From Flagellimonas sp. HMM57 (lineage in GTDB: Bacteria; Bacteroidota; Bacteroidia; Flavobacteriales; Flavobacteriaceae): a stretch of DNA of 64,000 nucleotides. The notes under the pieces were generated by a model. It was not told the DNA's origin. It was given only the letters and a program-made list of their open reading frames with translations, and ran no database searches. The stretch covers positions 620,001-684,000 of the forward strand of contig NZ_CP090004.1 of assembly GCF_021390175.1 (NCBI RefSeq). The letters run 5' to 3'. The translations under genes and the position numbers were made by a program. This document shows positions 45,593 through 53,291 of this stretch, one piece after another; the first letter of the stretch is position 1, and every line of letters starts with the position of its first letter.

Positions 45593-46507
45593 TTATTGGG
45601 TATTTAGCAATACTTTTTTTTGGTCTTCAGAAATCTCGTAGGCAATTCCCATAGGCACAAATACAGTTTTTAGGGCAATTTCTAGATTATCATGAACAAA
45701 GCTGCCCGTAAAACCATCTCCGTTATTAGTTGTACCATATTGTATCGTTATGCCATATTGAGCTTCCAATTCTTTGATAACTTCGCTTAAATCGGCATTG
45801 GAAAACGCACTGCTTCCTTTGGTCCATGAAGGAAAAGCACTTTGGATTTTCTTTGCCTTTATTACGCCATTTCCATCAATATCAATAGCATCTCCCTGTT
45901 TTAAAATCGCTTCTTTTTCTGCATTTGGCGATTCAAATCTTACTTTCCCTTCGTAACAAGTCAAAGAAAAATTGGAAGTTCTCGCCCTTACATTGAATTC
46001 CGTACCAAGAACAGAAACAGTTCCCGATTGGGTTTCCACCTTAAAACCGTCTCCCTTTTCCACTTTAAAAAAGGCTTCCCCTTTAAGATTTACCGTCTTG
46101 TTGTTTTTCCAAAAAAAACGGTTGTGGGCAATTGTTGTCCCTGCATTAAGCTGCACTGTAGAACCATCTGGCAGTGTAACCACCAATTGTTCCCCATACG
46201 CTGTTGCATAGGATACCTCATTAAAGAAAATACCAATAATCAATACTATAGAAGCCGCTACACCAACAGCATAATAAAGTGGTCTTAGACGAATTACTTT
46301 TCCTTTTGGTCTTTCATCAATTTTAGCCATTACCTTACTTTTTAATGACGCTGTATCAAAGCTTGGCTTTTTAAATTGATTCATACCCTGAACGATTTGC
46401 TGATACTCCAAAAATTCAGGATCGTTTTCAAACTCGCCCTGTTCTTCTGCTGTAAGCTCGCCCGCCAACCATTTGGCTAATATTGTATCGTTTTTGTCTT
46501 CAAACAT
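45593..46507 (-). CDS. fecR: FecR-family anti-sigma / sigma regulator
   Basis: A 304-residue inner-membrane protein: a cytoplasmic N-terminal domain (about 1-80, LAKWLAGELTAEEQGEF) that binds the sigma factor, one membrane helix (about 87-104) and a periplasmic FecR domain (about 110-215, VTLPDGSTVQLNAGTTI, GEAFFKVEKG, VLGTEFNVRA). The C-terminal part (about 230-304, FSNADLSEVIKELEAQYGITI) resembles the STN-binding tail of Bacteroidota FecR. It begins 48 bases after the sigma gene and has its own promoter-like motif in the gap. Confidence 0.93.
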   Translation of the reverse strand: MFEDKNDTILAKWLAGELTAEEQGEFENDPEFLEYQQIVQGMNQFKKPSFDTASLKSKVMAKIDERPKGKVIRLRPLYYAVGVAASIVLIIGIFFNEVSYATAYGEQLVVTLPDGSTVQLNAGTTIAHNRFFWKNNKTVNLKGEAFFKVEKGDGFKVETQSGTVSVLGTEFNVRARTSNFSLTCYEGKVRFESPNAEKEAILKQGDAIDIDGNGVIKAKKIQSAFPSWTKGSSAFSNADLSEVIKELEAQYGITIQYGTTNNGDGFTGSFVHDNLEIALKTVFVPMGIAYEISEDQKKVLLNTQ

Positions 46508-46524
46508 TTTTATAGATTCAATGA

Positions 46525-46557
46525 GTGAACAGGTTAAAAGTGAATTACCCTACCCCT
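46525..46557 (-). promoter_or_regulatory. Bipartite ECF promoter motif before fecR (copy 3)
   Basis: On the minus strand AGGGGTAGGGTA (46557-46546), 13 bases, then CTGTTCAC (46532-46525), about 17 bases before the fecR ATG. It matches the two plus-strand copies at 47087-47119 and 49661-49693 in both boxes and exact spacing. The first box overlaps the stop codon of the sigma gene. Confidence 0.75.
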
Positions 46558-47068
46558 AAATATTTTTTATTGTTTTTCTCATTTTAACCAATGCCTTGTG
46601 CATTCGTTTTTCTACTGCTTTTTGGGATACCCCAAGCATTTCTGCAATTTCCCTATACGTTTTTTTATCTATCCGGTTCAACAGAAAGACCTCTCGCTGT
46701 CCTTCGGGCAGTGCATTGATCGCATTTTGGAGTTTTTCCATAAACTCGCGCTCTTCGATTTTATATTCTGGCGTTTCAATATTTGATGAGCTTCTGGGAA
46801 TTTTGGAATATTCCAGCACAACTTTCTTATGGGCCACTTGGTTGTAAAAAGCATTCTTTGCAACCGTATACAAAAAGGCTTTGGCCTTTTCCACAATCAC
46901 TTTTTTGCAGTTGTCCCAAAGCTTTATAAAAGCCTCTTGGGCCAAGTCTTCCGCTTGTTGTAAGTCACCGCATTGGTAATACAGGTAGTTACAAAGCGTC
47001 TGGGAATTAAGATCAAAAATTCGATTGAAAATTTTTTGATCGCAAACTGAGTTTTCAGTATCTGCCAT
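46556..47068 (-). CDS. FecI-type ECF sigma factor
   Basis: A 170-residue sigma factor of the Bacteroidota FecI-like group. Region 2 is LCNYLYYQCGDLQQAEDLAQEAFIKLWDN (key residues Y-AEDLAQEAF-KLW), region 4 is LPEGQREVFLLNRIDKKTYREIAEMLGVSQKAVEKRMHKAL (key residues LP-QRE-F-TY-EIA-LG-S-KAVEKR). It heads the sigma-fecR-TonB receptor unit, so it is likely released when the receptor binds its ligand. The three bipartite motifs nearby are its best candidate promoters. It is divergent from the transglutaminase-7TM operon across a 79-base spacer. Confidence 0.93.
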   Translation of the reverse strand: MADTENSVCDQKIFNRIFDLNSQTLCNYLYYQCGDLQQAEDLAQEAFIKLWDNCKKVIVEKAKAFLYTVAKNAFYNQVAHKKVVLEYSKIPRSSSNIETPEYKIEEREFMEKLQNAINALPEGQREVFLLNRIDKKTYREIAEMLGVSQKAVEKRMHKALVKMRKTIKNI

Positions 47069-47086
47069 TAAGCATTCTTTTAAGGG

Positions 47087-47119
47087 AGGGGTGGGGTATT
47101 TATTTTTTTGGCTGTTCTA
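47087..47119 (+). promoter_or_regulatory. Bipartite ECF promoter motif before the transglutaminase-7TM operon (copy 1)
   Basis: AGGGGTGGGGTA (47087-47098), 13 bases, CTGTTCTA (47112-47119), ending 28 bases before the ATG at 47148. Both boxes and the spacing are identical to copy 2 at 49661-49693. Confidence 0.8.
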
Positions 47120-47147
47120 GTATCAAAAATAATAAAATATATACGTC

Positions 47148-48737
47148 ATGAAGGTCTCTTTTAATTTAAGAACAGTTATAACAGGCATATTGGTCTTAGT
47201 GGTCATATCCCTTGTGCTGAAGCTAATTCCCCTCAGTAAAAATATTGATGACTTCTATGCGGAAGAAATGTATCAGGTAACCTACAAGTATTTTTTAAAG
47301 ACCGACAAAAGAAAGACGACATTGAAAACATACTTGCCAAAAAACAATGGACATCAACGTATAACTAACGAAAAATTTGACGGTAAGCCTTATTGGGCAT
47401 TTGAAAAACAGGCCGTTGGCAATAATCTTAAAGGCCTATGGATTACTGGAAAAGAAGACTCTTATGAAAGTATTGACTACCGATTTACTTTCGAAGGAAA
47501 ACCCAAGTCATACATAGTACCGACTTTTTTTACCAAAAACAATCTTGTACAAAATAAATTTTTAACATCTAGCGAGTTTATTCAAAAAGACCACGGTAAG
47601 ATTGCCCATAAGGCCAAAGAATTGTCCAAAGATTCACAAAATGACAGGCAACGAATCCAAAATATATTTGATTTTGTCTATAACGTTCCTGTCGCCCCTA
47701 TTATAAACTTGACAGACGCAATTACGGTCTTAGACCAAAACAGGGCTTCATGTAATGGAAAAAGTAGGTTAATGGTCGCTTTGGCAAGAAATCTGGGGTA
47801 TCCAGCAAAAATTAAAGGGGGTATTATTCTAGAAGAAACGAACAAGAGAACTTCTCATGCATGGGTAGAGGTCAATATTAATGATAAATGGGTTCCCTTT
47901 GATCCCTTAAATGGCCATTTTGCTTACCTGCCCCCTAATTATCTAGAACTATATGAAGGGGATGAATTTTTAATTACACATACACCCAACATTCAACTAG
48001 ATTACATCTACGAAATCAATAAACAGCACAAAGTGCCCTTTTTGAACATGAATGCTAAAGAGGTCAGTGAGATATCCGTAATCTCATTATGGGGGCTTGT
48101 TGAAAATAAGATTATCTCAACAGATGCATTGTTACTTCTTTTAATGTTACCCATTGGTGGATTATTGGTTGCATTCCTGAGAAATGTGGTCGGGTTACGA
48201 ACTTTTGGTGTTTTCCTTCCAGTTTTAATAGCATTTGCATTACTGGAAACTGGTTTCTTAACAGGAATAATTCTTTTTATTTTCCTTATTCTTTTTGTTG
48301 GGTTGATTTCCAGACCGTTCAATAATTTAGGCCTACTGCATACACCCAAGCTGGTAATATCGCTAACACTGATGGTACTGGTAATGACCTTGGGTTCTTA
48401 TATTGGAACGCTACATGAAATAACCTGGTTGACAGCATTGACCTTCTTCCCCACAATAATCTTAACAATTTCTGCCGAACGGTTTTCAACTTTAATCATT
48501 GAAGATGGTTTTCAAAAAGCGACGGGAACACTTTTTCAAACCCTGATAGCAGTGAGCTTCTGCTTCTATATGCTATCCAATCAATGGTTGTCTTCCATTC
48601 TAATTCTATTTCCTGAAATTCTTTTCATTGTCATCATACTGGCTATGCTATTGGGCAAATATATTGGCCTACGTTGGACAGAACTGATTCGATTTAAACC
48701 TTTGTTAAATCCAAAACCATACAGCCATGTTGCATAA
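47148..48737 (+). CDS. Transglutaminase-like / 7-transmembrane protein (UUP1 family) with intact Cys-His-Asp triad
   Basis: A 529-residue membrane protein: one N-terminal helix (about 9-27), an outer domain with a transglutaminase-like core (about 160-275), and about seven helices from 325 to 505. This is the architecture of the families named inactive transglutaminase fused to 7TM (UUP1). Here the three catalytic positions look present: Cys202 in RASCNGKSRLMVALARNLGYPAK, His237 in SHAWVEV and Asp252 in VPFDPLNG. The gene overlaps an ATP-grasp ligase gene by 11 bases. In other bacteria such pairs are thought to act in peptide or envelope modification. Its promoter motif links it to the nearby ECF sigma factor. 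Confidence 0.82.
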   Translation: MKVSFNLRTVITGILVLVVISLVLKLIPLSKNIDDFYAEEMYQVTYKYFLKTDKRKTTLKTYLPKNNGHQRITNEKFDGKPYWAFEKQAVGNNLKGLWITGKEDSYESIDYRFTFEGKPKSYIVPTFFTKNNLVQNKFLTSSEFIQKDHGKIAHKAKELSKDSQNDRQRIQNIFDFVYNVPVAPIINLTDAITVLDQNRASCNGKSRLMVALARNLGYPAKIKGGIILEETNKRTSHAWVEVNINDKWVPFDPLNGHFAYLPPNYLELYEGDEFLITHTPNIQLDYIYEINKQHKVPFLNMNAKEVSEISVISLWGLVENKIISTDALLLLLMLPIGGLLVAFLRNVVGLRTFGVFLPVLIAFALLETGFLTGIILFIFLILFVGLISRPFNNLGLLHTPKLVISLTLMVLVMTLGSYIGTLHEITWLTALTFFPTIILTISAERFSTLIIEDGFQKATGTLFQTLIAVSFCFYMLSNQWLSSILILFPEILFIVIILAMLLGKYIGLRWTELIRFKPLLNPKPYSHVA

Positions 48738-49599
48738 GCTATTTCAAATAAAGAATCCGAACGGTGTTATGGGGCTCAATAAAAGAAATCTGGAATTGAT
48801 ATACCCCAATAATAAAAGAGAACACTATAGTCTTGCAGATGATAAGGTAAAAACTAAAGAAATTCTACATAGAAATAATATTGCATGTGCAGAAACATAC
48901 AGTATAATAACCAAGGTCAGCGAAATCAAGAAAAAATGGAAATCTTGCCAAGACAAAAATGCCATGGCCATAAAACCGGCCAATGGTTGTGGAGGTGGTG
49001 GGATTAAAATCTTAAAAAAGACTTCTGATGGACAATGGAAAAGCGGAGAAAAAATCATTACAGAAGCTCAAATCTTCCAACATATTACCAGTATCGTCTC
49101 GGGTTTCTTCTCCATGAATTCTTCGGATAGTTGTTTAATAGAGGAATGTATAGTCCCCCATCCTTTTTTTGCGGAAATCTATGATGAAGGGGTACCCGAT
49201 TTTAGGGTCATTACCCTTAAAGGAAAACCTATCATGGGAATGTTGCGCATGCCCACATCAAAATCTGACGGTAAAGCCAACCTACACCAAAGAGGCGTTG
49301 GCATAGGGGTTAATCTAGAAAAAGGAACCCTTACCCAAGTTTATGATGGAAATCGATATTTGGACCATCATCCTGACAATCCAATCAAAATATTTGGAAA
49401 ACCGATTCCGTATTGGAAAGAAATGATAGCATTATCCATAAAAACATCAAAAGTCTTTCCGTTGGACTACCTAGGTATAGATTTGGTTATCGATGCGGCT
49501 AAAGGACCTCAGATTATGGAAATCAACGTACGTCCTGGTTTAGGAATACAACTTGTAAATAAATGCGGATTGGAAAACGCCGTAAAGGATAACTACTAA
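48727..49599 (+). CDS. ATP-grasp ligase (alpha-L-glutamate ligase-like)
   Basis: A 290-residue RimK-like/sugar-transfer-associated ATP-grasp protein that would form an amide bond using ATP. The N-terminal part GVMGLNKRNLELIYPNN (about 12-28) and DDKVKTKEILHRNNI are typical; the ATP-binding loop is MAIKPANGCGGGGIKIL (about 80-96), and the metal-binding end is DLVIDAAKGPQIMEINVRPGLG (key residues D-G-EIN-RPG, about 257-278). No signal peptide: cytoplasmic. It overlaps the transglutaminase-7TM gene by 11 bases, implying translational coupling and a joint function. Substrates are unknown. A RimB-like protease, the frequent third partner, is not adjacent. Confidence 0.87.
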   Translation: MLHKLFQIKNPNGVMGLNKRNLELIYPNNKREHYSLADDKVKTKEILHRNNIACAETYSIITKVSEIKKKWKSCQDKNAMAIKPANGCGGGGIKILKKTSDGQWKSGEKIITEAQIFQHITSIVSGFFSMNSSDSCLIEECIVPHPFFAEIYDEGVPDFRVITLKGKPIMGMLRMPTSKSDGKANLHQRGVGIGVNLEKGTLTQVYDGNRYLDHHPDNPIKIFGKPIPYWKEMIALSIKTSKVFPLDYLGIDLVIDAAKGPQIMEINVRPGLGIQLVNKCGLENAVKDNY

Positions 49600-49621
49600 A
49601 CAGAACGACCTACTCCCACTT

Positions 49622-49660
49622 AAAAAATCCAGCTTCAAAAGGCTGGATTTTTTGTTTTTA
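49622..49660 (+). terminator. Terminator after the ATP-grasp gene
   Basis: AAAAAATCCAGC (49622-49633), loop TTCAAAAG, and GCTGGATTTTTT (49642-49653), then GTTTTT. It ends exactly where promoter copy 2 begins, so the barrel gene is a separate transcription unit. Confidence 0.9.
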
Positions 49661-49693
49661 AGGGGTGGGGTAAATAAGTAGAAGCCTGTTCTA
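49661..49693 (+). promoter_or_regulatory. Bipartite ECF promoter motif before the outer-membrane barrel gene (copy 2)
   Basis: AGGGGTGGGGTA (49661-49672), 13 bases, CTGTTCTA (49686-49693), ending 35 bases before the ATG at 49729. It is identical in both boxes and spacing to copy 1, while the 13 spacer bases and the flanks differ. Confidence 0.8.
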
Positions 49694-49728
49694 TTAGCGT
49701 AACACAAAACTTCAAATTATTGACCATT

Positions 49729-50874
49729 ATGAAAACTAGAATAATTATACTAATAGTCCTATTGATTTACGTACTGGCAACGTCATTCATTTTTTCACAA
49801 GAAAGCAAACAACGTTTTGTTATGGGCACAGCAGCTGGGTACGAGTACAATTATTTCAAAAGCCCTACAGAGGTTCGGCAGGACACCATTCTCTTTACAG
49901 AAGACGACCTTATCTCTAGCAGTTCTTATGAAGATATTTATGCTGATTACAATTATAGAATCAAATGGAAGGGTAACCGACTTCGTCTTTCGGCCAGTCC
50001 AAATGCCCGTTTGTTCTACGATAACTTTGATGACAGTTATTGGAGCCTTAACGTGAATGCAAAATATGACCGTGAAATAGGTAAGAGCACAGAATTTTTA
50101 GCCCAACTATCCTTTAAAAGAATGAACAGGGAAGGTTTAGATGGCGCCCAAGATGTTTTGGTGAATCCACTTGGATATACGAACTATGGTGTCCGTACAG
50201 GATTGGAAATAAGGCCAATAAAGAAGAATAAAACCACCCTTATGGCTTTTTACAACTTTAAAGATTTTGATGCCTTTGGAATTCGTGACCTTCAGTTCAA
50301 TGAGTTTGGTCTTCAAGTGAATACTAAGCAACAATTTAGGGTGAACCGCCTTCGTCATTCTTACGGTATAAATTCATATATCAAAAAACGATTGTACGAT
50401 ACCTTCAATGCTTCCGATGTAATTACTTCGGGAGAACGAGATTGGAGTTATGTAAAAGCTACCGCATTCTACGAACTACCTATTACTAAAAACTTGGATA
50501 TTGAACCCAGCTATACCTACTATGCACGAATAGATAATATGGATAAACGCTCTGGGTTTACACAAACGGGACCTTCATTGGGAATTGATTTTAACAACGA
50601 TGTAACAAGAGTACGTTCATCTTTAAAATATCTGACTAGAAATTATACTACTCTTGAAGCTAGGGACAATAATGGATCAATTGGAGAAAAAATCAAATAC
50701 CAGTATATGGATATTTCTTTGAATGCTGAGCATCTAATCGGAAAAAATGGTTTTGCACTAACCGCAGAAGCCTATAGCCGTGTTCGCACGACAAACTATA
50801 CAGATATTGATGCTAGGTCTTTTAGAGGATACACAAATCAGTATGCTGGGATAGGTATACGATGGGAATTATAA
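49729..50874 (+). CDS. Outer-membrane beta-barrel protein of unknown function
   Basis: A 381-residue protein with a signal peptide (about 1-23, ending IFSQ) followed by a series of amphipathic strands with aromatic girdles: YNYRIKWKGNRLRLSASP, YWSLNVNAKYDRE, LDIEPSYTYYARIDN, NQYAGIGIRWEL at the C-terminus. I do not recognise a named family. The ATG at 49729 is preferred over the TTG at 49720. It shares an exact promoter motif with the transglutaminase-7TM/ATP-grasp operon and follows it, so I infer a common envelope function, for example as an export or surface partner. It converges with the aldehyde dehydrogenase gene. Confidence 0.78.
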   Translation: MKTRIIILIVLLIYVLATSFIFSQESKQRFVMGTAAGYEYNYFKSPTEVRQDTILFTEDDLISSSSYEDIYADYNYRIKWKGNRLRLSASPNARLFYDNFDDSYWSLNVNAKYDREIGKSTEFLAQLSFKRMNREGLDGAQDVLVNPLGYTNYGVRTGLEIRPIKKNKTTLMAFYNFKDFDAFGIRDLQFNEFGLQVNTKQQFRVNRLRHSYGINSYIKKRLYDTFNASDVITSGERDWSYVKATAFYELPITKNLDIEPSYTYYARIDNMDKRSGFTQTGPSLGIDFNNDVTRVRSSLKYLTRNYTTLEARDNNGSIGEKIKYQYMDISLNAEHLIGKNGFALTAEAYSRVRTTNYTDIDARSFRGYTNQYAGIGIRWEL

Positions 50875-50888
50875 CAATATGTCTATTT

Positions 50889-52475
50889 TCAACTTTTTGG
50901 AGTCACATACTTCCCATCGACCATTCTTAAAATGTTCAACGGATTTCCTTGTTTCAGTTCGTCTGGTAGCAAAGCATCCGGAAAGTTTTGAAAGCACACC
51001 GGTCTGGTATATCTAGTTATGGCAGCTGTACCTACAGATGTCATTCTGGCATCCGTAGTAGCTGGAAAAGGCCCACCATGAACCATAGCGTAACTTACCT
51101 CAACACCGGTTGGAAAACCATTGATCAATACCCGACCCACCTTGCGTTCCAAAATCTTCAATAGCTCAACATGAGCTTTTAAGTCGTCTTCAGTACCATG
51201 AACTGTTGCTGTAAGATGTCCATGCAGACTATTTGCTATAGCTAACATTTCATCTTTTTCTTGGGTTTGTATCAAAAGTGTTGAAGGGCCAAAAACCTCT
51301 TCTTCCAAATCTTTGTCTTCCAAAAAAATGTTTGTCGAAACAGAGACAATTTCAGGCGCGCCTTGATTATATCCTCCACTTTTCACACCCTTTGAAATGG
51401 ACTTGACCTTAGTCTTGGATTTTATTTTTTCAAGCCCGGATTCATATCCTTTTTGAATAGAAGCTGACAACATCGTTGCTGATTCCGAAGTTGAAATTGC
51501 ATTTCTCAATTCTTCCTTAAAAAGAGGAGTCTCATTCACTTTAGGAAGTACCGTAATCCCTGGATTGGTACAAAATTGACCCACTCCCAACTGAACAGAA
51601 TCCGATAATCCTTTTGCAATGGTCTTATACTTTTCCTTTAAGGCCTGAGGCAGAACAAATACCGGATTTACACTGCCCATCTCTGCATATACAGGAATTG
51701 GTTCAGTTCGCTTTGCCGCTTCATCGAACAAAGCCTTTCCTCCTTTAAATGAACCCGTAAATCCAATCGCTTTTATCAATGGATGCCGAACTATTGCTTG
51801 TCCAACCTTATGAGAAACTCCATGGACCATTGAGAATACACCATTGGGCATATTAAATTTCTTGGCCGCCGTGATTATTGCTTTGGCAACCAATTCAGAA
51901 GTTCCCGGATGTAAAGGATGAGCCTTTACGACAACAGTACAACCTGCCGCCAAGGCCGAGACGGTATCACCACCAGCTACTGAAAAAGCCAATGGGAAAT
52001 TACTGGCTCCAAAAACACCAACAGGACCCAAAGGCATTTGCATATAACGAATATCTGGTTTGGGAACTGGTTTTCTTTCTGGATTTGCTAAATCTATTCT
52101 TGCGTCTACCCAGAAACCATCTCTTAATACGGAGGCAAAAAGTTTTAATTGTCCAGTTGTACGACCCAGTTCTCCTTTTAGTCTGCCAGCTGGCAGACCT
52201 GTTTCCTGACTACATAACTTAATTAAGTCCTCCTCAAGTTCCTGTAAATTCGAAACAATCGCGTCTAAGAAAGAAGCTTTTTCCTGTCCAGATTTTTCCC
52301 GATAGATTACAAACGCTTTTTCAGCATAGTTAATCGCGTCACTTATTTCTTCTTCAGTAGCTTCATAAAATGAAGTAGCCAAGTCTTTTCCCGTTGAAGG
52401 GTTTTTGGCATAAAAGATAGTATTCCCTTTACTTGAAAGATGATTGCCCAAAATATTTTTACCACTGATGTTCAT
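50889..52475 (-). CDS. Aldehyde dehydrogenase, likely 2,5-dioxovalerate (alpha-ketoglutarate semialdehyde) dehydrogenase
   Basis: About 528 residues of the aldehyde dehydrogenase superfamily. Catalytic glutamate in YAEMGSVNPVFVLP (about 272-285), catalytic cysteine in LGVGQFCTNPGITVLP (about 300-315); GQFCTNPG is the pattern of alpha-ketoglutaric semialdehyde dehydrogenases. This step belongs to non-phosphorylative sugar-acid pathways, yet the gene lies after the KDG kinase/KDPG aldolase pair of an alginate locus. It may serve another uronate or sugar-acid branch, or detoxify aldehydes formed from alginate. The ATG at 52475 is preferred over a TTG three codons upstream. It is 138 bases downstream of eda, with no clear terminator between. 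Confidence 0.85.
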   Translation of the reverse strand: MNISGKNILGNHLSSKGNTIFYAKNPSTGKDLATSFYEATEEEISDAINYAEKAFVIYREKSGQEKASFLDAIVSNLQELEEDLIKLCSQETGLPAGRLKGELGRTTGQLKLFASVLRDGFWVDARIDLANPERKPVPKPDIRYMQMPLGPVGVFGASNFPLAFSVAGGDTVSALAAGCTVVVKAHPLHPGTSELVAKAIITAAKKFNMPNGVFSMVHGVSHKVGQAIVRHPLIKAIGFTGSFKGGKALFDEAAKRTEPIPVYAEMGSVNPVFVLPQALKEKYKTIAKGLSDSVQLGVGQFCTNPGITVLPKVNETPLFKEELRNAISTSESATMLSASIQKGYESGLEKIKSKTKVKSISKGVKSGGYNQGAPEIVSVSTNIFLEDKDLEEEVFGPSTLLIQTQEKDEMLAIANSLHGHLTATVHGTEDDLKAHVELLKILERKVGRVLINGFPTGVEVSYAMVHGGPFPATTDARMTSVGTAAITRYTRPVCFQNFPDALLPDELKQGNPLNILRMVDGKYVTPKS

Positions 52476-52613
52476 AATACACAAAGCAATAAGTTTATTT
52501 ATTTAAAAGTACTGCTTTATGCAAGACAGTCAAACTTCATAGACCTTCATCATTCATTTGATAAATAATACTAAAGGAAATACTATCTAGCTATTTAATT
52601 CTATAAAATATTA

Positions 52614-53282
52614 TCAGGATTTGATATTTTGAATGGTACGCAACGTTTTTTCAACTAGTTCTTTTAACCCTTCAAAATCTTGTTTCTCCAATATTGTTTT
52701 AGAAATGAGTTTAGAACCCATACCAACACAGGTTACACCAGCATCGAACCATCCTTTTAGATTGTCTTCCTCAGTGCTTACTCCTCCTGTGGGCATTATG
52801 CTCGTCCACGGTTGAGGCCCTTTTATGGCCTTTACAAATCCTGGCCCATAAGTGGAGCCCGGAAATAATTTTACCAGTTCACAACCTAGTTCCTCGGCAC
52901 GGTTAATCTCTGTCAATGAGCCACAACCCGGTGACCAAAGTACTTTTCTCCTGTTACAAGCTATTGCAATATCTTCTCTTAAAGAAGGTGTAACGATAAA
53001 GTTTGCTCCCATCTGCATAAACATTGAGGCCGCCGCCGCGTCTGTTATAGAGCCCACTCCCATTATCATTCCCGGGAGTTCTTTTATTGCAAATTTGTTC
53101 AGTTCTAAAAATACCTCAAAGGCAAAGTCGCCCCTAGCCGTAAACTCCAGTAACCGTGACCCGCCATCATAACAAGCCTTCAATACTTTTTTACCAAGTT
53201 CAATATCTGGATGATAGAACAACGGAACCATTCCGTTGTCCTGCATCACCTGTATTACTTCCAATCTTGAATATTGTGCCAT
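52614..53282 (-). CDS. eda: KDPG aldolase (2-dehydro-3-deoxy-phosphogluconate aldolase)
   Basis: Cleaves KDPG into pyruvate and glyceraldehyde-3-phosphate, the last step of alginate monomer breakdown. The 222-residue class I aldolase shows FTARGDFAFEVF (about 47-58), VGSITDAAAA (about 76-85), FIVTPSLREDIA (about 95-106) and the Schiff-base lysine in LVKLFPGSTYGPGFVKAIKGP (key Lys about 138), then SIMPTGGV. It starts 9 bases after kdgK in the same direction, so the two form one operon. Confidence 0.93.
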   Translation of the reverse strand: MAQYSRLEVIQVMQDNGMVPLFYHPDIELGKKVLKACYDGGSRLLEFTARGDFAFEVFLELNKFAIKELPGMIMGVGSITDAAAASMFMQMGANFIVTPSLREDIAIACNRRKVLWSPGCGSLTEINRAEELGCELVKLFPGSTYGPGFVKAIKGPQPWTSIMPTGGVSTEEDNLKGWFDAGVTCVGMGSKLISKTILEKQDFEGLKELVEKTLRTIQNIKS

Positions 53283-53291
53283 AAGTTATCG

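Noticed and set aside
46800..47100. The divergent sigma/transglutaminase spacer read as a simple G-rich repeat
   Set aside because: The second box and the exact 13-base spacing recur at two other places with unrelated spacer sequence, which a plain G-run would not explain.
48008..48349. 113-codon minus-strand frame inside the transglutaminase-7TM gene
   Set aside because: Antisense to hydrophobic helices; low-complexity Lys/Asn composition typical of a shadow frame.
49661..49672. AGGGGTGGGGTA read as part of the preceding terminator
   Set aside because: The stem and T-run end at 49660; the same G-rich box occurs at 47087 with no terminator near it, so it is a separate element.
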